The notes: generated by a model from the sequence alone, not told the origin. 55,000 nucleotides of DNA from Glandiceps talaboti (GCF_964340395.1 NC_135562.1:11467043-11522042); one strand, 5' to 3'; positions 25,385-42,910 are shown, counted from the first letter of the stretch. Translations and numbers: made by a program.

Positions 25385-25810
25385 TGTGCTCTGATTGGAT
25401 GATAATTATCCAATCAACATGTATCAATGTCCTAGAACATCTGGTGAATGTTTCAATGTAAACTGTATTAGTAGTTGAAATCATTAAAATACATAATCAG
25501 CAAAAAACAGTAAAATAGTACCTTCAATTGCAATTTTGTAGCCTTGGTTATGAAATGTATTCTGATGATTGGCTGATAAGTATCCAATATCAATTCCATC
25601 ACGCCACTATCTTGAATCACTGTATGGACCCCATTGGAAACAAGTCTTTGACGTTGTGGGTTATCCAAGTAATTCAACAATTTACACCAGTTTTTATTTG
25701 TATATCTGTTCTGTCGACCTTGTTGTTTTACTGAACCGAACCGAACTGACCTAAACTGACCTAAACTAAACTAAACTAAACTAAACTAATTTAAACTAAA
25801 CTGAACTGAC
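25385..25810. repeat. Degenerate units of the TPMT exon-8 satellite, 3' of TPMT
   Basis: Two stretches (gctctgattggatgataattatccaatcaa at 25,388 and ttctgatgattggctgataa at 25,559) are about 175 bases apart. They match the intergenic part of the 177-bp units found at 32,971-34,100 (gttctgattggttaataatc). A (TAAAC)n-like run follows at 25,764-25,800. This suggests the unit arose from, or spread to, the 3' flank of this gene. Confidence 0.5.
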
Positions 25811-25840
25811 GCAATTCACCCTAGAACATCTGGTAAATAG

Positions 25841-31911
<6,071 letters not shown>

Positions 31912-32217
31912 AGTTTTTAAGTTTGCACCACAGTCAACAATTCCTTAAGTTTGAAAACAACGACAGAGAAAATTGTCTTTGTACAGAAAAGCGTGGCCTC
32001 ACACTCAGCAGGGATGGTTTGTAGTCGTGAATTCTAAAGAAATTCCACTGCTCTAAATAAACAAAGAATACTGTACTTTGCCCTGCTTTGCCCTTGGCGC
32101 TAAACATATACATAAACAAACAAGAGCTCGTGACTAGTCTAACCCATTGTACAATGTTCATGTCAGTCACCACTGCTTGTAAGCAGTGTAGGCGTACATA
32201 CATACATACATACATAC

Positions 32218-32254
<37 letters not shown>

Positions 32255-32970
32255 CATACATCTGAAACTTCCAAAGCTATTAAACAATTTGCTATTTGCT
32301 CTTGAAGAAGAAAGCTAAGGTCTAGCCACAGGGTAAAGGACAAATGATCAATTTTGTACTCGCGATTTTCCGGATTTCTAATATTTTTTTCTGTATATTT
32401 CAAATAAAGTTTAATCACTGTTTTTTTCTTCTATTTCCTGCCTGATATCAATGTCTTATCTGAGTTTATGAGCTTTGCATTAATTAGTAGCTTTCTAGAA
32501 CCATGGAAGTATAACCCACCCATGCTAGAACAAACTCACTATTTGCCCAAATTAACGCATTATATAACCCACCCATGCTAGAACAAACTCACTATTTGCC
32601 CAAATTAACGCATTATACCGTGAGTGTGAACATCTACTGATCCGACTAAATGGTAATACACGTGTATTAGCTATTTGACCTTGACAATCTTACTTGTCAA
32701 GGTCTCATTACAGAGCTTGAGCTTTAAGTATTGATATGTGGAGGTAAACACTTGAATGGTGTTCGTATGTATAACATGTTTGGAGATAAGGAACAAAACG
32801 TGTATTTTTACCACACATTTGGTCACCATTTTGCCAAAATGGTCAAGGTTGCAATATCAACTTATGTGCATACATACTCTATAGTATTTTGACAATTGTG
32901 CCAGGTTTGGTTGAATTAAGTCATGGATGTTAACAAATACATGTGTACATATTTACATTTTGCATACTGT
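31912..32970. repeat. Upstream of TPMT: (CATA)n and a 53-bp direct duplication
   Basis: (CATA)n occupies about 32,194-32,262. From about 32,512 a 53-bp unit starting taacccacccatgctagaac is present twice in tandem to about 32,618. No coding exon was found between the TPMT start and the 177-bp array. The TPMT promoter should lie within the first few hundred bases, but I see no clear core element. Confidence 0.7.
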
Positions 32971-34097
32971 GTTCTGATTGGATAATAATCATCCAATCAC
33001 TAGCAATTCCCCTTAGCACACCTGGTGAAGAGTTAACTCTTAAAATTGATAAAAATAGTAGTTCTGTCCAATATTTGTGTCTGTTCATTCTCAGAATTGT
33101 CTCAATTAATCATATTCAACAATTTTCTGACATTGCACCTGTAATGTGTTCTGATTGGTTAATAATCATCCAATCACTAGCAATTCCCCTTAGCACACCT
33201 GGTGAAGAGTTAACTCTTAATATTGATAAAAATAGTAGTTCTGTCCAATATTTGTGTCTGTTCATTCTCAGAATTGTCTCAATTAATCATATTCAACAAT
33301 TTTCTGACATTGCACCTGTACTGTGTTCTGATTGGTTAATAATCATCCAATCACTAGCAATTCCCCTTAGCACACCTGGTGAAGAGTTAACTCTTAAGAT
33401 TGATAAAAATAGTAGTTCTGTCCAATATTTGTGTCTGTTCATTCTCAGAATTGTCTCAATTAACCATATTCAACAATTTTCTTACATTACACCTGTACTG
33501 TGTTCTGATTGGTTAATAATCATCTAATCACTAGCAATTCCCCTTAGCACACCTGGTGAAGAGTTAACTCTTAAGATTGATAAAAATAGTAGTTCTGTCC
33601 AATATTTGTGTCTGTTCATTCTCAGAATTGTCTCAATTAACCATATTCAACAATTTTCTTACATTACACCTGTACTGTGTTCTGATTGGTTAATAATCAT
33701 CTAATCACTAGCAATTCCCCTTAGCACACCTGGTGAAGAGTTAACTCTTAAGATTGATAAAAATAGTAGTTCTGTCCAATATTTGTGTCTGTTCATTCTC
33801 AGAATTGTCTCAATTAATCATATTCAACAATTTTCTGACATTGCACCTGTACTGTGTTCTGATTGGATAATAATCATCCAATCACTAGCAATTCCCCTTA
33901 GCACACCTGGTGAAGAGTTAACTCTTAAAATTGATAAAAATAGTAGTTCTGTCCAATATTTGTGTCTGTTCTTTCTCAGAATTGTCTCAATTAATCATAT
34001 TCAACAATTTTCTGACATTACACCTGTACTGTGTTCTGATTGGTTAATAATCACCCAATCACTAGCAATTCCCCTTAGCACACCTGGTGATGAAGAT
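32971..34097 (-). pseudogene. Tandem array of decayed TPMT exon-8 units, 177-bp period
   Basis: Starts of gttctgattgg fall at 32,971, 33,148, 33,325, 33,502, 33,679, 33,856 and 34,033, an exact 177-base period. Read on the minus strand, each of the six downstream units contains a degenerate copy of TPMT's last exon (aatattggacagaactacta, ttttaagagttaa) plus 3' flank and an intron end. In these units the exon frame is broken: a short deletion after tgcaatgtc brings in TGA. Units are near-identical to each other, so the array is recent or homogenised. The antisense strand reads open because 177 is divisible by three; that frame is not a gene. Confidence 0.88.
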
Positions 34098-34213
34098 TTA
34101 ACTCTTAAGAGTGATAAGAAATAGTAGATCTGTCCAATACTTGTGTCCCTTTTTTCTCCAGAACTCCCTCAATCCATCATTTTCAGCAATTTTTTCCACA
34201 CTGCATCTGTCTC
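34098..34213 (-). pseudogene. Orphan intact TPMT exon 8 (TPMT-B remnant)
   Basis: At the upstream end of the 177-bp array lies one exon of exactly the TPMT exon-8 length (116 bases). It has an acceptor (ttttctattcag), an unbroken phase-1 frame and a stop in the same place: DRCSVEKIAENDGL, EFWRKKGHKYWTDLL, LITLKS. The active gene has DRCNIETITEHDGL, EFWIKKGHKYWTEIL, SITLKS. I found no partner exons 1-7 between here and 39,500, so it looks like the surviving tail of a second TPMT copy. Splicing from an exon outside the window cannot be excluded. Confidence 0.8.
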
Positions 34214-34516
34214 CTGAATAGAAAAGAATACAAATGTTTGTAATATTGGAGATATTTTAGCAATTGTTTTAGCAATGTTATCAGTCCCTGTTGTACTATT
34301 TGGTCAACAATCATGTTTTTGACATTAATGTTCCTTTCATGTCCCTTTAATATGCGACAAATAATTAAACACAACTGCAGTCAGATAATTAACGCCATAA
34401 TTTGCCTATATTTACCACAGATGTAATATTTTTTGGAAATTTTTCACCAAATAGGAAAATTTCCCTTTCAAGTTGAATAATTTCCTGTAAATTTTCAACA
34501 GAGAGTACCGATCAAT

Positions 34517-34690
34517 AACAGTGGTGCCCCACTGCCTCATGGGTCTAACAGACATCACTATATATCAGATGAACAATGCATATTCATGAGTCCTAAGTGC
34601 TTATTACCTTCAGATAAAGTTATGAATATGCATTGCTCAACTAATACATATTCATGTCTACTAAGACCCATGAGGCAACAGTGCAACACT
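34517..34690. mobile_element. MITE with cagtg...cactg ends
   Basis: The left end cagtggtgccccactgcct followed by catgggtct and the right end agacccatgaggcaacagtg followed by caacactg are inverted repeats of about 28 bases. The interior is also inverted (aatgcatattcatgag against atgaatatgcatt). CAGTG termini are hAT-like, but I could not see an 8-bp target duplication. Confidence 0.7.
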
Positions 34691-35035
34691 GAAAGAACAA
34701 CAGAGGTGAAAAAGAGTTTCATTTAGTGGTTCTTGGCAATCAGGGATTTTGCGTCTCATTGCAGATCTTATGTAAATACGCCTAGCAACAACAGTTGTCA
34801 ATCATGTGATCTTGGTTAAACTTTCGCTGCTGCAACACAAGACGAAAAATGCTTATCGAGTGAAATTTATAACATATTAAAATGACTCTCAAGAACCCAA
34901 AGTTTATGAAACTACCATTACTTCTTGGAGTGGCATTCCCCTTTAAACAAGTCATTGAGAATGACATATTACCCGCTATGATTGGGTTTGAAGGAATTAT
35001 CACTACTCTGATCATGCAACAACACTTGTGAACCT

Positions 35036-35640
35036 AAATCAAACAGACTTAGATATGTTGTGTCTGCTTGTTGGACATGGAACATGCCTACAACAATAAA
35101 GGATGGGTCGGGTATGGGGGATCGTATCACGATGAAAATGGATATGCACATGTATGTCATAGAACACTGTCCTAATACCAACTTTGAATGAGATCTGTTC
35201 AAGCATGTCTGAGTTATGGCTTTGGACATAGAAAAATCGCAAACAAAATGGCTGCCAGGCGGCCATATTGGATCGTATCACAACAACAATGAATATGCAC
35301 ATGTATGTCATAGACCACTGTCCTAATCCCAACTCTGAATGAGATCTGTTCAAGCATGTCTGAGTTATGGCTTTGGACATGGAAAATTCGCAAACAAAAT
35401 GGCTGCCAGGCGGCCATATTGGATCGTATCACAACAACAATGAATATGCACATGTATGTCATAGAACACTGTCCTAATACCAACTTTGAATGAGATCTGT
35501 TCAAGCATGTCTGAGTTATGGCTTTGGACATGGAAAATTCACAAAAAATGGCTGCTAGGCGGCCATATTGGATCGCATCATGATGAAAATGGATATGCAC
35601 ATGTATGTCATAGAATACTTTAATTATTAATATCATGAAA
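35036..35640. repeat. About 150-bp tandem repeat, four units
   Basis: gatcgtatcac-type starts at 35,120, 35,271, 35,422 and 35,571 (periods 151, 151, 149). Shared content is atgcacatgtatgtcataga, aatgagatctgttcaagcat and ggctgccaggcggccatatt. The minus-strand frames here are open across units but contain only repeat-derived sequence, so I do not call a gene. Confidence 0.9.
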
Positions 35641-35909
35641 ATGTTTCAACTGTTATATTTTTTGAAAGGTGATACATTTTTATAGAATTCAATAAAGCAT
35701 TATTATACTATTGTCACAGTTTCCATTTGTATTGATTCCCACTAGATAGAGCCAGGAGAGGACTATAGGAATGACTATCTGTTATCAGTCCTATTCTTGA
35801 TCTGCATAATTCAAGTTCAATCAGTCCTGGCATACATTTTGTGTACTGTAGGTGACATGTGCATGTCACTTTACTTCAATAATTTAAATACCTTACTCCC
35901 TAGGGTCAT

Positions 35910-36850
35910 CAGGGGTCGCAATAATGGCCTTTTACTTGCCTCGGCAAGTGATTTCAAGGCTTGGGAAGTTGTTTTGAAAAAGTACTTGTCCCAAGGGGCA
36001 AGGAGAATTTCTTATGATTATTGATCAGGGATGTGTTTTTGCCTGTGTTCATGCTGTACTTATCAGACACGGCACATATCTGATAGGATTTTGGATGCAT
36101 TGTACAACCCATGGTGCCAACAAGTCTGGAAAATTATAACATTGTAGCAATATTGAGAAGACGTCATTCTTGACTGACCACTTTTCAAAAGAATCTGGAC
36201 CAGCTGTCCTTGACATACTTTGTTTACTCTATCAAGAAAACATACCTGGAATGACCAGTGACTCATTGAATATTGTTCATCAATAGTAAATTACAGCATG
36301 ATTTTTCAGGTTTTGGGTGTTTGAATCAACTGCAAATTTTACAAGTCATTTTATTTGAAAATACTACTAGGAAAATATAAACAAATCATACTGGGAGAAA
36401 AATAGTTGGTGTGAATGAGGAAGGAAAGAAAATGTATTGACATGGTGCAAAAGGAAATACTTAGAAAGAAAGATTTTACATCAGTGTTGAAATAAATGTT
36501 AATTTTTATATTGATAGCTTATGAAAGTGCTCAAAAAATTATTTTAACAACTACTTTTTACAAGTGAACAAAAAATTGTATGCTATGCTATAGTATGAAT
36601 ATTAATTAGGCCATGAAAATTAATATTATTTAGGACACCTGTTTATTGTGGAGAAAACGTTTCAGTACCCACAGAAACTTGCAGAGTGACATTTTTTGAC
36701 AATAAAGAAAAGAAGAAAGCCCAATCAATCACAACAGTGCATTTGTAAGCCACAAAAAGTACCCCACTATTTTGAATGGGCAAGCACATTTTGATTTAGG
36801 CAAGTACTTTTTGTGGACAAGCACATTTTTTTTTATTATTTCGACCCCTG
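35910..36850. mobile_element. Non-autonomous hAT-like element, 941 bp
   Basis: The left terminus caggggtcgcaataatgg and the right terminus ttattatttcgacccctg are inverted repeats with the CAGGGGTCG start common to hAT transposons. Sub-terminal sequence is also inverted (ggcaagtacttttt near 36,794 against aaaaagtacttgtcc near 35,976). No transposase frame is present. A clear 8-bp target duplication is not seen, so the ends may be eroded. Confidence 0.6.
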
Positions 36851-37665
36851 GATATATGTGCATCCGTCCATGCCCACCTCTATCATAATACACACAGGCC
36901 AATGTCAAGAAAACATGGTAAATATCTAATACTATAGCGATCCTGTGCATATGCACGTCACTTCATTTCTTGATTCTTCCAAAAACATCCAAATGGCGAC
37001 CATTTTTGTCACAAAAATTAACATTTTGCCTAGTAGCATCGGAAGCTTAGTACATATAAAGACTATGTATTAGTTTCTACACCCATATTATCTGTGAATG
37101 TCGACAAACTGGCAAATGACACTGACCTTGACCTTCAAGGTAATTTGGCCATAAATGAAAATTCACATTTTGCCAAGTAACATCGAAAACGTGGTTGATA
37201 GACTCTACATCCCTGTTATCAATGGAGAGCTTTCTAATGACACTTTGACCTATTCCCTCATTTTCAAAGTCAAATAGGCAAGGCATTCATCTGTACTCCA
37301 GCCCTCTACACGTCATTGGATAAAAGCAGTCACATGAACCTACAGTGAATCACTATTGGCCAACGATATGGGATTATGCAAATCCACTAGTGAATTAATG
37401 CTCTGTTTGGTATCATAATAAGCTACTGGCCAAGTGTAAAAGGATTTATATGTTGGCACACCTGTATCCATTTACTAAACAATAGACTAATGTAACCTAC
37501 ACCCCATTTACTATGTTGTCTTTGGTTCTCAGTTCAATATTTGTATCTGGCAACTTATAAATTCCTTTAAATAACAGGATTACACCTCTTTGGTTTCAAC
37601 TGCAATGTTTCCGTTTCATTAACTGAAGTTCGACTTTGATTATACAAAAATCTAACCACTATTCT
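36851..37665. other. Intergenic, nothing recognised
   Basis: Unique-looking AT-rich sequence. The minus-strand frame at 37,077-37,286 has no recognisable domain. Confidence 0.4.
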
Positions 37666-37673
37666 ATGACAGG

Positions 37674-37875
37674 TAGTCTCGCTGCCAGACTCGTGACTAT
37701 AGTCCATAAGCGTTATAAGCCGAGCGCGGCGAAGCCGTGAAAAGTGAGGGACTTTACTCTCTTTCTCGAGTCTTCGCCGCTCGGCTTATAAAGCTGTAGT
37801 CCCACATTTCTCGCGGCGACGCCGCTCGGCTTACAAAGCTTAGGGATGATAGTCACGAGTCTGGCAGCGAGACTA
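37674..37875. mobile_element. 202-bp MITE with perfect 27-bp terminal inverted repeats
   Basis: Positions 37,674-37,700 (tagtctcgctgccagactcg and on) are the exact reverse complement of 37,849-37,875. The interior is GC-rich and itself palindromic (cggcgaagccg, gccgctcggcttataaagc, gacgccgctcggctta), unlike the AT-rich surroundings. The sequence atgacag lies on both sides (37,666-37,672 and 37,877-37,883), consistent with a 7-8-bp target duplication. No coding capacity. Confidence 0.88.
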
Positions 37876-37883
37876 GATGACAG

Positions 37884-38959
37884 TGTGCCACCATTTTTCA
37901 TTTAGAAATAAGGGATCTGTCCTTTTTGGTATTGCAGGGGGGGTCAGTGACTTTTTGTCTACACGATAGAGAAATCCACCCCCGTGCCAGAGAAACTGAC
38001 CAGTCCCTAACTCATGTGTACATGTCTCTGGTCTACATTCCAAACTCATACACTATACGAAATGTTAACATTCTAAGGCTATTCAAACTATGACAAAACT
38101 GTATGTTTGATGATACTGCAGTGAATTTACACAGCCTTTACTGATTAATGGTGAATTACATTAATATCTGGTGAACAAGAATTGATATCTGGAGATACTG
38201 GTGAATGGTGAATTAGGGCATTTACTTCCTGGTGAATGGTGATCCAAGAGAGGTGAAACACCCCCCCTCCCCATTGACAGATCCATGAGGGACATCGAGT
38301 AGAGATGGACTGGGTCATAATGGGGAAACAAAAGTCGTTGCACACCACGCAAACCCGTACGCTACTCAGACTGTTTCACAACGGGATCATTCTTGGTCAA
38401 TTGTCTGTGGAATTAATTCAGACTGAGATTGATATTCCAGAATCTCATCCCCAAAAACCCAGTTCCCAGTTAACGTTCCAAAGGATTACTAGGTATCTTT
38501 AAATTCCCATTATACATTTACAGAACAAAAATTTCTGAAATAATACAAAACCAAGTCATGTCTTAATCGTACTTTGTATAAACTGTCACCCATCATAAAT
38601 CCGTTATGTTTGTTCAATTTCATAATTTTGAGTTTCCATGTAATACTCCTGTATATGTAAGCTAGCTTGACGAAGTGATACTGGATAGTTTTAATTGACA
38701 TTTATACATTTACAAAATAGTTACAATGGAATCATCCCGGGGAATCATTCCATCATAATATTGTACATAAGATTGTTTGACCTTTAGCCAAAATTGCCAA
38801 ACTATTCGAATTTATACCCACTTTCTAATACAATGTAACTAATCGTAACACGAGTACCGCAACCGTATTTGGTTACTGTACATCAAAGGGAATGCCACTC
38901 CAAAAAATAAAGGTATTTTGGGTTCTGGAGAGTCATGCATGATTTCATTTTAAAAGAAT
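37884..38959. other. Intergenic, nothing recognised
   Basis: No exon or RNA gene supported. The overlapping frames near 38,145-38,502 are short, on opposite strands, and resemble no family. Confidence 0.4.
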
Positions 38960-39025
38960 AAAAAAATTACCTACTCCACCTGTTCTAAAATCGAATGTAA
39001 TCGGAACCACACAATGCGAAATTAT
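38960..39025. mobile_element. MITE family 1, 3'-end fragment
   Basis: Only the right end survives: ctactccacctgttctaaaa, then gtaatcggaaccacacaatg. It matches the ends of the copies at 200-572 and 23,205-23,590. Confidence 0.65.
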
Positions 39026-39056
39026 TAACTGAAGAAACAATAGTATCAGAACGTGC

Positions 39057-39311
39057 TAGACCTGACTAAAATCTGATGTGGTGAAAACGACTTGATGTCA
39101 TTATTTACCTCAATATTTTCCTTCATTGATTGAAGTTTTTTTTTCGTTTTGTTGTTCCAGGAGTGATTGCCTTCCTTACTTGCCCTTGGAATGCAGCGAT
39201 CACTCCTAAAACAAACAAACAAACAAACAAACAAAACGACAATAAATGTAGGAAATTGAGGTAAATAATGAAATCCAACCGTTTTCACCACATCAGATTT
39301 TAATCAGATCG
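39057..39311. mobile_element. 255-bp MITE with about 60-bp inverted repeats and 9-bp target duplication
   Basis: The arms (tgactaaaatctgatgtggt onward, mirrored at 39,240-39,311) are inverted repeats of about 60 bases. The direct repeat agaacgtgc brackets the element (39,048-39,056 and 39,312-39,320). Nine-base target duplications with long terminal inverted repeats are typical of Mutator-like elements. An (AAAC)n run lies inside. The minus-strand open frame at 39,046-39,291 runs through this element and is not a gene. Confidence 0.8.
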
Positions 39312-39454
39312 AGAACGTGCCAAAATACCAAGTTGGATCGTAATTTAAATTCGTGAAACCATTCAGGACTAATTATAATCGAGCGATTTAGTAGCACGGC
39401 TTACCTAATAAATGTAGATAATGTGAGTTTTAGAGATTTATTACGATGACTTAC

Positions 39455-39554
39455 CTTCAAACTCAAACTTTATTAATAATATAATCCCTGCACTCACAAC
39501 TAGCCAACAAAATATCATAGCCAATATGATGTTCCGCCATGCAATGTTTGCCAT
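39455..39554 (-). CDS. Possible first exon of a type II membrane protein
   Basis: On the minus strand an ATG in good context (agaatggc) opens a 33-codon frame ending at a consensus donor (gaag followed by gtaagt). It encodes MANIAWRN, a hydrophobic stretch of about 20 residues (IILAMIFCWLVVSAGIILLI) and KFEFE, which would make a signal anchor. Such exons begin Golgi glycosyl- or sulfotransferases and other type II proteins, but I found no second exon with the needed phase. The next exon-like stretch lies in a MITE and has the wrong phase. It may be an isolated or decayed exon. Confidence 0.3.
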
Positions 39555-39579
39555 TCTTTTCTCCTTTAAAGCTCAGTAA

Positions 39580-40790
39580 GTGGCAGTGAAACTAAATCAA
39601 TCATTTGGAGAAGGTCACCTAGGGTCAGGATGGTGGTCAGGTTGGCTCTGGCCTAAGGTGATTGTGTATGAAAAAAATACTCCAACTTAGACGTGCATGG
39701 ACCAATGTGCATGTTTCTAAGATGATTTATAACCTATACATCATTCACCATATCCCAGTTACCTCAGTTACAAAGTATCGAACTTTGAGATGGGATGGGC
39801 CTCAGACCAAAAGTTAGATAATAACCATTTAGTAAATTATTATCAATTCTAAAATTGGACATTTTATCACTATAGCCCGCAACAGAGGAGACGTCGGTAA
39901 AGAGCAATGACCACAAAATACGCCCTATTGGTGCACATCAAGGTAAAAATCACAATTTTGAAACTCAGAGTTATGTTTGACATGTTGTAAGATACGATTT
40001 GATTGCAAAATTAAGGGTATTTCTGAAAAAGTTATTCACAAGGTCTGATTTTTTGAATTGTGACTTCCTTAGCAACTGTCTACTTTTTGGCAGACAACTA
40101 CAGTGTATGAGATTCTACAACACAGTCGCTTGTGGGTCGTCATTATTCACGATATGCTTTCATCTCAATGACCGATAATTACAGATGTATACACATACAG
40201 TCCTTGATTTGAGAACATTTAATTAAATGACTGGTTGGAAGTCAGATGTTTGAAACTAATAGACTGACGTCAGTCACTTGTTCTTATCTTGGTGTTTTTT
40301 ATTAGTATATTATAATTATCGAGATAAATTGATATATATTCATATATGTTAAGAGCATCAAAGCAAGCACTGTAGTGAAATACCTGACAACAAAACAGGG
40401 TGTTGAGTGCAAAATGGCCGTAGTTGTTGTTTCAGCATTCTTGCAAGTTGTACTTTGGAACTTTTTCAGCCATTAATACAATTAAATCACCTGACATGAC
40501 GTGATCAAGTCATTGTAATAACAAATTCAATTTGGTACGCTGTCATCTTGTACAAGGCAGGTACGGCCAACAATTGAATTTTCTGAATTTCAAATTTCAA
40601 ATACTAGTAGTTGATAACTATGTTGCAACAGTTTTTAGTTATATTGATGATTAGATGGGAAAGTGAAAGCTGTTTGTATGTGCCGTTCCAACTACAGCAT
40701 TTCACGACATGCCCTCCCAGTGAATCCATATTCATACTGCTCAGAAATATGTGTTAATCTCTCCTGTCCCCTCTCTACATGTCGGCTGAC
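39580..40790. repeat. Repeat block B, copy 2
   Basis: Direct copy of the block at 600-1,640, extended by about 200 bases (agatgggaaagtgaaagctg, atatgtgttaatctctcc) that are shared only with the third copy at 43,560-45,050. Confidence 0.8.
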
Positions 40791-41472
40791 TCCCCACTGC
40801 CTTCTGTCCTCCATTAAGCTTCATCTTCATTTCCAAAAAACAGTTGCACCTCCTAACTTGAGTAATGTTCAAAAAATGCTCACATTACTGATACCTTTTG
40901 TTTCTTTGCTCTCATTACTCAATCAACTGATATAAATGTTTTGCCCACTCCAGTATAGGACTGACGCACATGTGTGTGTGTGTTTGTGTATGTATGTATG
41001 TATGTATGTATGTATGTATGTATGTATGTATGTGTGTATGTATGTATGTATGTATGTATGTATGCGACATTATGAGTTACAAATCAGTATTATTACAACA
41101 ATAAACTTGTTATGCTAAATTTCGTTGAAGTCTTAGTTTGTATAGTAACAGTAATATTGAATGGTATCAATGTAATGTAGGTAGATAATTTATACAGTAA
41201 CTAAACTTTGTATGTATGTACTTCAACACCTGTTTATACTTAACAAGATGATGAATAGTATTGTGTGGTACAAGGGTAGGTAATTTTCACTCAGTAAGTT
41301 AACTTTGTAGACATGTATACCACCTCTATGGTACTGTGTCTGTACAGGTGTGATAGAGACATGAGATCTGTATACATCATTATGTAGTGTTGATGACAGA
41401 AAATAACTCTTAACAAATCCGTCAGGAACAATATAATAGTCATATATGAACAAAATATTTGTCTATCATGTC
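40791..41472. other. Intergenic with (GTAT)n microsatellite
   Basis: (GT)/(GTAT)n at about 40,972-41,065. No gene recognised in the remainder. Confidence 0.6.
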
Positions 41473-41650
41473 AGGTTTTTACAAATAACCCCAAATATGG
41501 ACACTTCAGACTTTTGTAGAGGCTAGAAGATTCATATCCAGTGATTGGAATACATCAAATTTGAAGAAACTAAGGTGGTGTATAAAATACGAAGGGCTTA
41601 TTTCTATTTGATAAATTTTTTATTCAATAAAGAACTAGCTCAATATTCTT
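41473..41650. repeat. Repeat block C, inverted copy
   Basis: The reverse complement of this stretch matches about 1,640-1,810 upstream of NLR-A, with shared tatacaccacctta, atatgaatcttctag and gtctgaagtgtccatatttg. Neighbouring blocks B and D are in direct orientation, so this piece was inverted locally. Confidence 0.75.
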
Positions 41651-41684
41651 ATTATTTTTTCACCTCAAGTATTCTTAGATATTA

Positions 41685-41827
41685 TTCCCCAATATTTTTT
41701 CCTTGTCTAGCCAAGGAAATATGAGTATCCTAGGAGCATTGTCATTACGAGTAACTATAGATGAGTAGTGACAAACCCTTATTAGGTCATGAGTATTTTC
41801 TGGCTGAATGAAGAAAAATATTGGGGA
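41685..41827. mobile_element. 143-bp MITE within block D
   Basis: The termini ttccccaatattttttcctt and gaagaaaaatattggggaa are inverted repeats of about 16 bases. The interior has gtctagccaaggaaatatga and atgagtatcctaggagc. A more degenerate copy lies at about 1,892-2,041. Related fragments appear near 31,331-31,408 and 27,290-27,360 (ggctgaacgaagaa). Confidence 0.65.
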
Positions 41828-42084
41828 ACAATAAAGTATACCTCCTCAATCATACTTTACAAAAGACTGGGAAACATAATGGAAATTTTGAATGTTTTGA
41901 CTCAAATTTCAAAAACTTCAGGTCCATTGAAGTAGACACACCCAATTGTCATGATGAAGAATAACTAAAGAAATATCATCATTGTGAGCTAGGTCATCCG
42001 TTTTAGTAATTTCCACAAAGTCTAGCATCTTTGCATGATAGAACCATTGTAGCCAAATGTAGTCAAATGTTTACAATGACATTC

Positions 42085-42910
42085 CTATTAGGCCAAATGA
42101 AAAAAAAGTTGATTGGTTCTGGTTACGCGACCCCCACCTAGTATTTCACGCCAACCCTAAACTTTTATAAGTATTCGAAAAAAAAAGTCTCACGAGAAAT
42201 AGTGGATGCGTATTTATCAATGCAGTGCCTTTACACATCTCCACATGGCAGTGGTAGGGGGAAATAACCAATGCTTTTAAAACTTTCAACATGGTGACAG
42301 AGGTGGGATTAAATCCTTACCATTGATTCTGGGACTTATGTCTTTTTTACATTTCTGACAACATTTAACTCACGGTCACGTTCTGAACTACTTTTATAAG
42401 GGGGTAATATTTTAGAGAAAGAAAGATGGGAGAGGGCCACTTTTTAGCAAGACAGAGTCGTGGGAAGATAATATTTTTACGCAAGAGCCCGAAACCTGAT
42501 TTCCCCCAGTCCTTTCCCCTTGTAACTACTAAAGACTGTCTTACCTAATGTCCAATCACGTTGTCAAGTTATAATTGTGGCTCCCATGAGCTCAAACTTC
42601 TAAAAGACTTTATCATTTATGATGTGATCGTAGTAGTGGGCCTAAAAACAATTGTTTGGTTCCGGTTACCCGACCCCACCTAGTTTTTCACTGCCGACCC
42701 TAAACTTTGTTTACGTATTCGAGAAATAAAAAATAAAATCGCAAAAATTTTGAAGTCTCACGAGAAATAGTGGATGCGGAAACTGACATCAACTTAAAAA
42801 GACAATATAAATCTGTAATGACTATACATCTGATAGGAAGAAACCAATAACAGACCATTTAAAAAAAACAACAGAAAACCTGAACTGCTAGACACTCACA
42901 CATGAAAAAA
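42085..42910. repeat. Mosaic of MITE family 1 fragments, repeat E and block A
   Basis: 42,085-42,205 is the left part of MITE family 1, truncated after gtggatgcg. 42,225-42,400 resembles repeat E at 24,740. 42,446-42,640 is block A as at 1-205. 42,640-42,910 is another left part of MITE family 1, truncated after cacatgaaaaaaagg. Nothing codes. Confidence 0.7.

Noticed and set aside
25528-25754. A LicD/fukutin-like fragment (IPSRHYLESLYGPHW) on the plus strand
   Set aside because: The resemblance is short, the frame carries an upstream stop, and the sequence aligns with the spacer of the TPMT-derived 177-bp unit.
32943-34124. Plus-strand frames repeating SLAIPLSTPGEELTL
   Set aside because: Antisense of the TPMT exon-8 satellite. 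The 177-base period is divisible by three, so the frame stays open without being coding.
35039-35636. Minus-strand frames with SKAITQTCLNRSHS repeats
   Set aside because: They follow the 150-bp tandem repeat and have no start, splice or family support.
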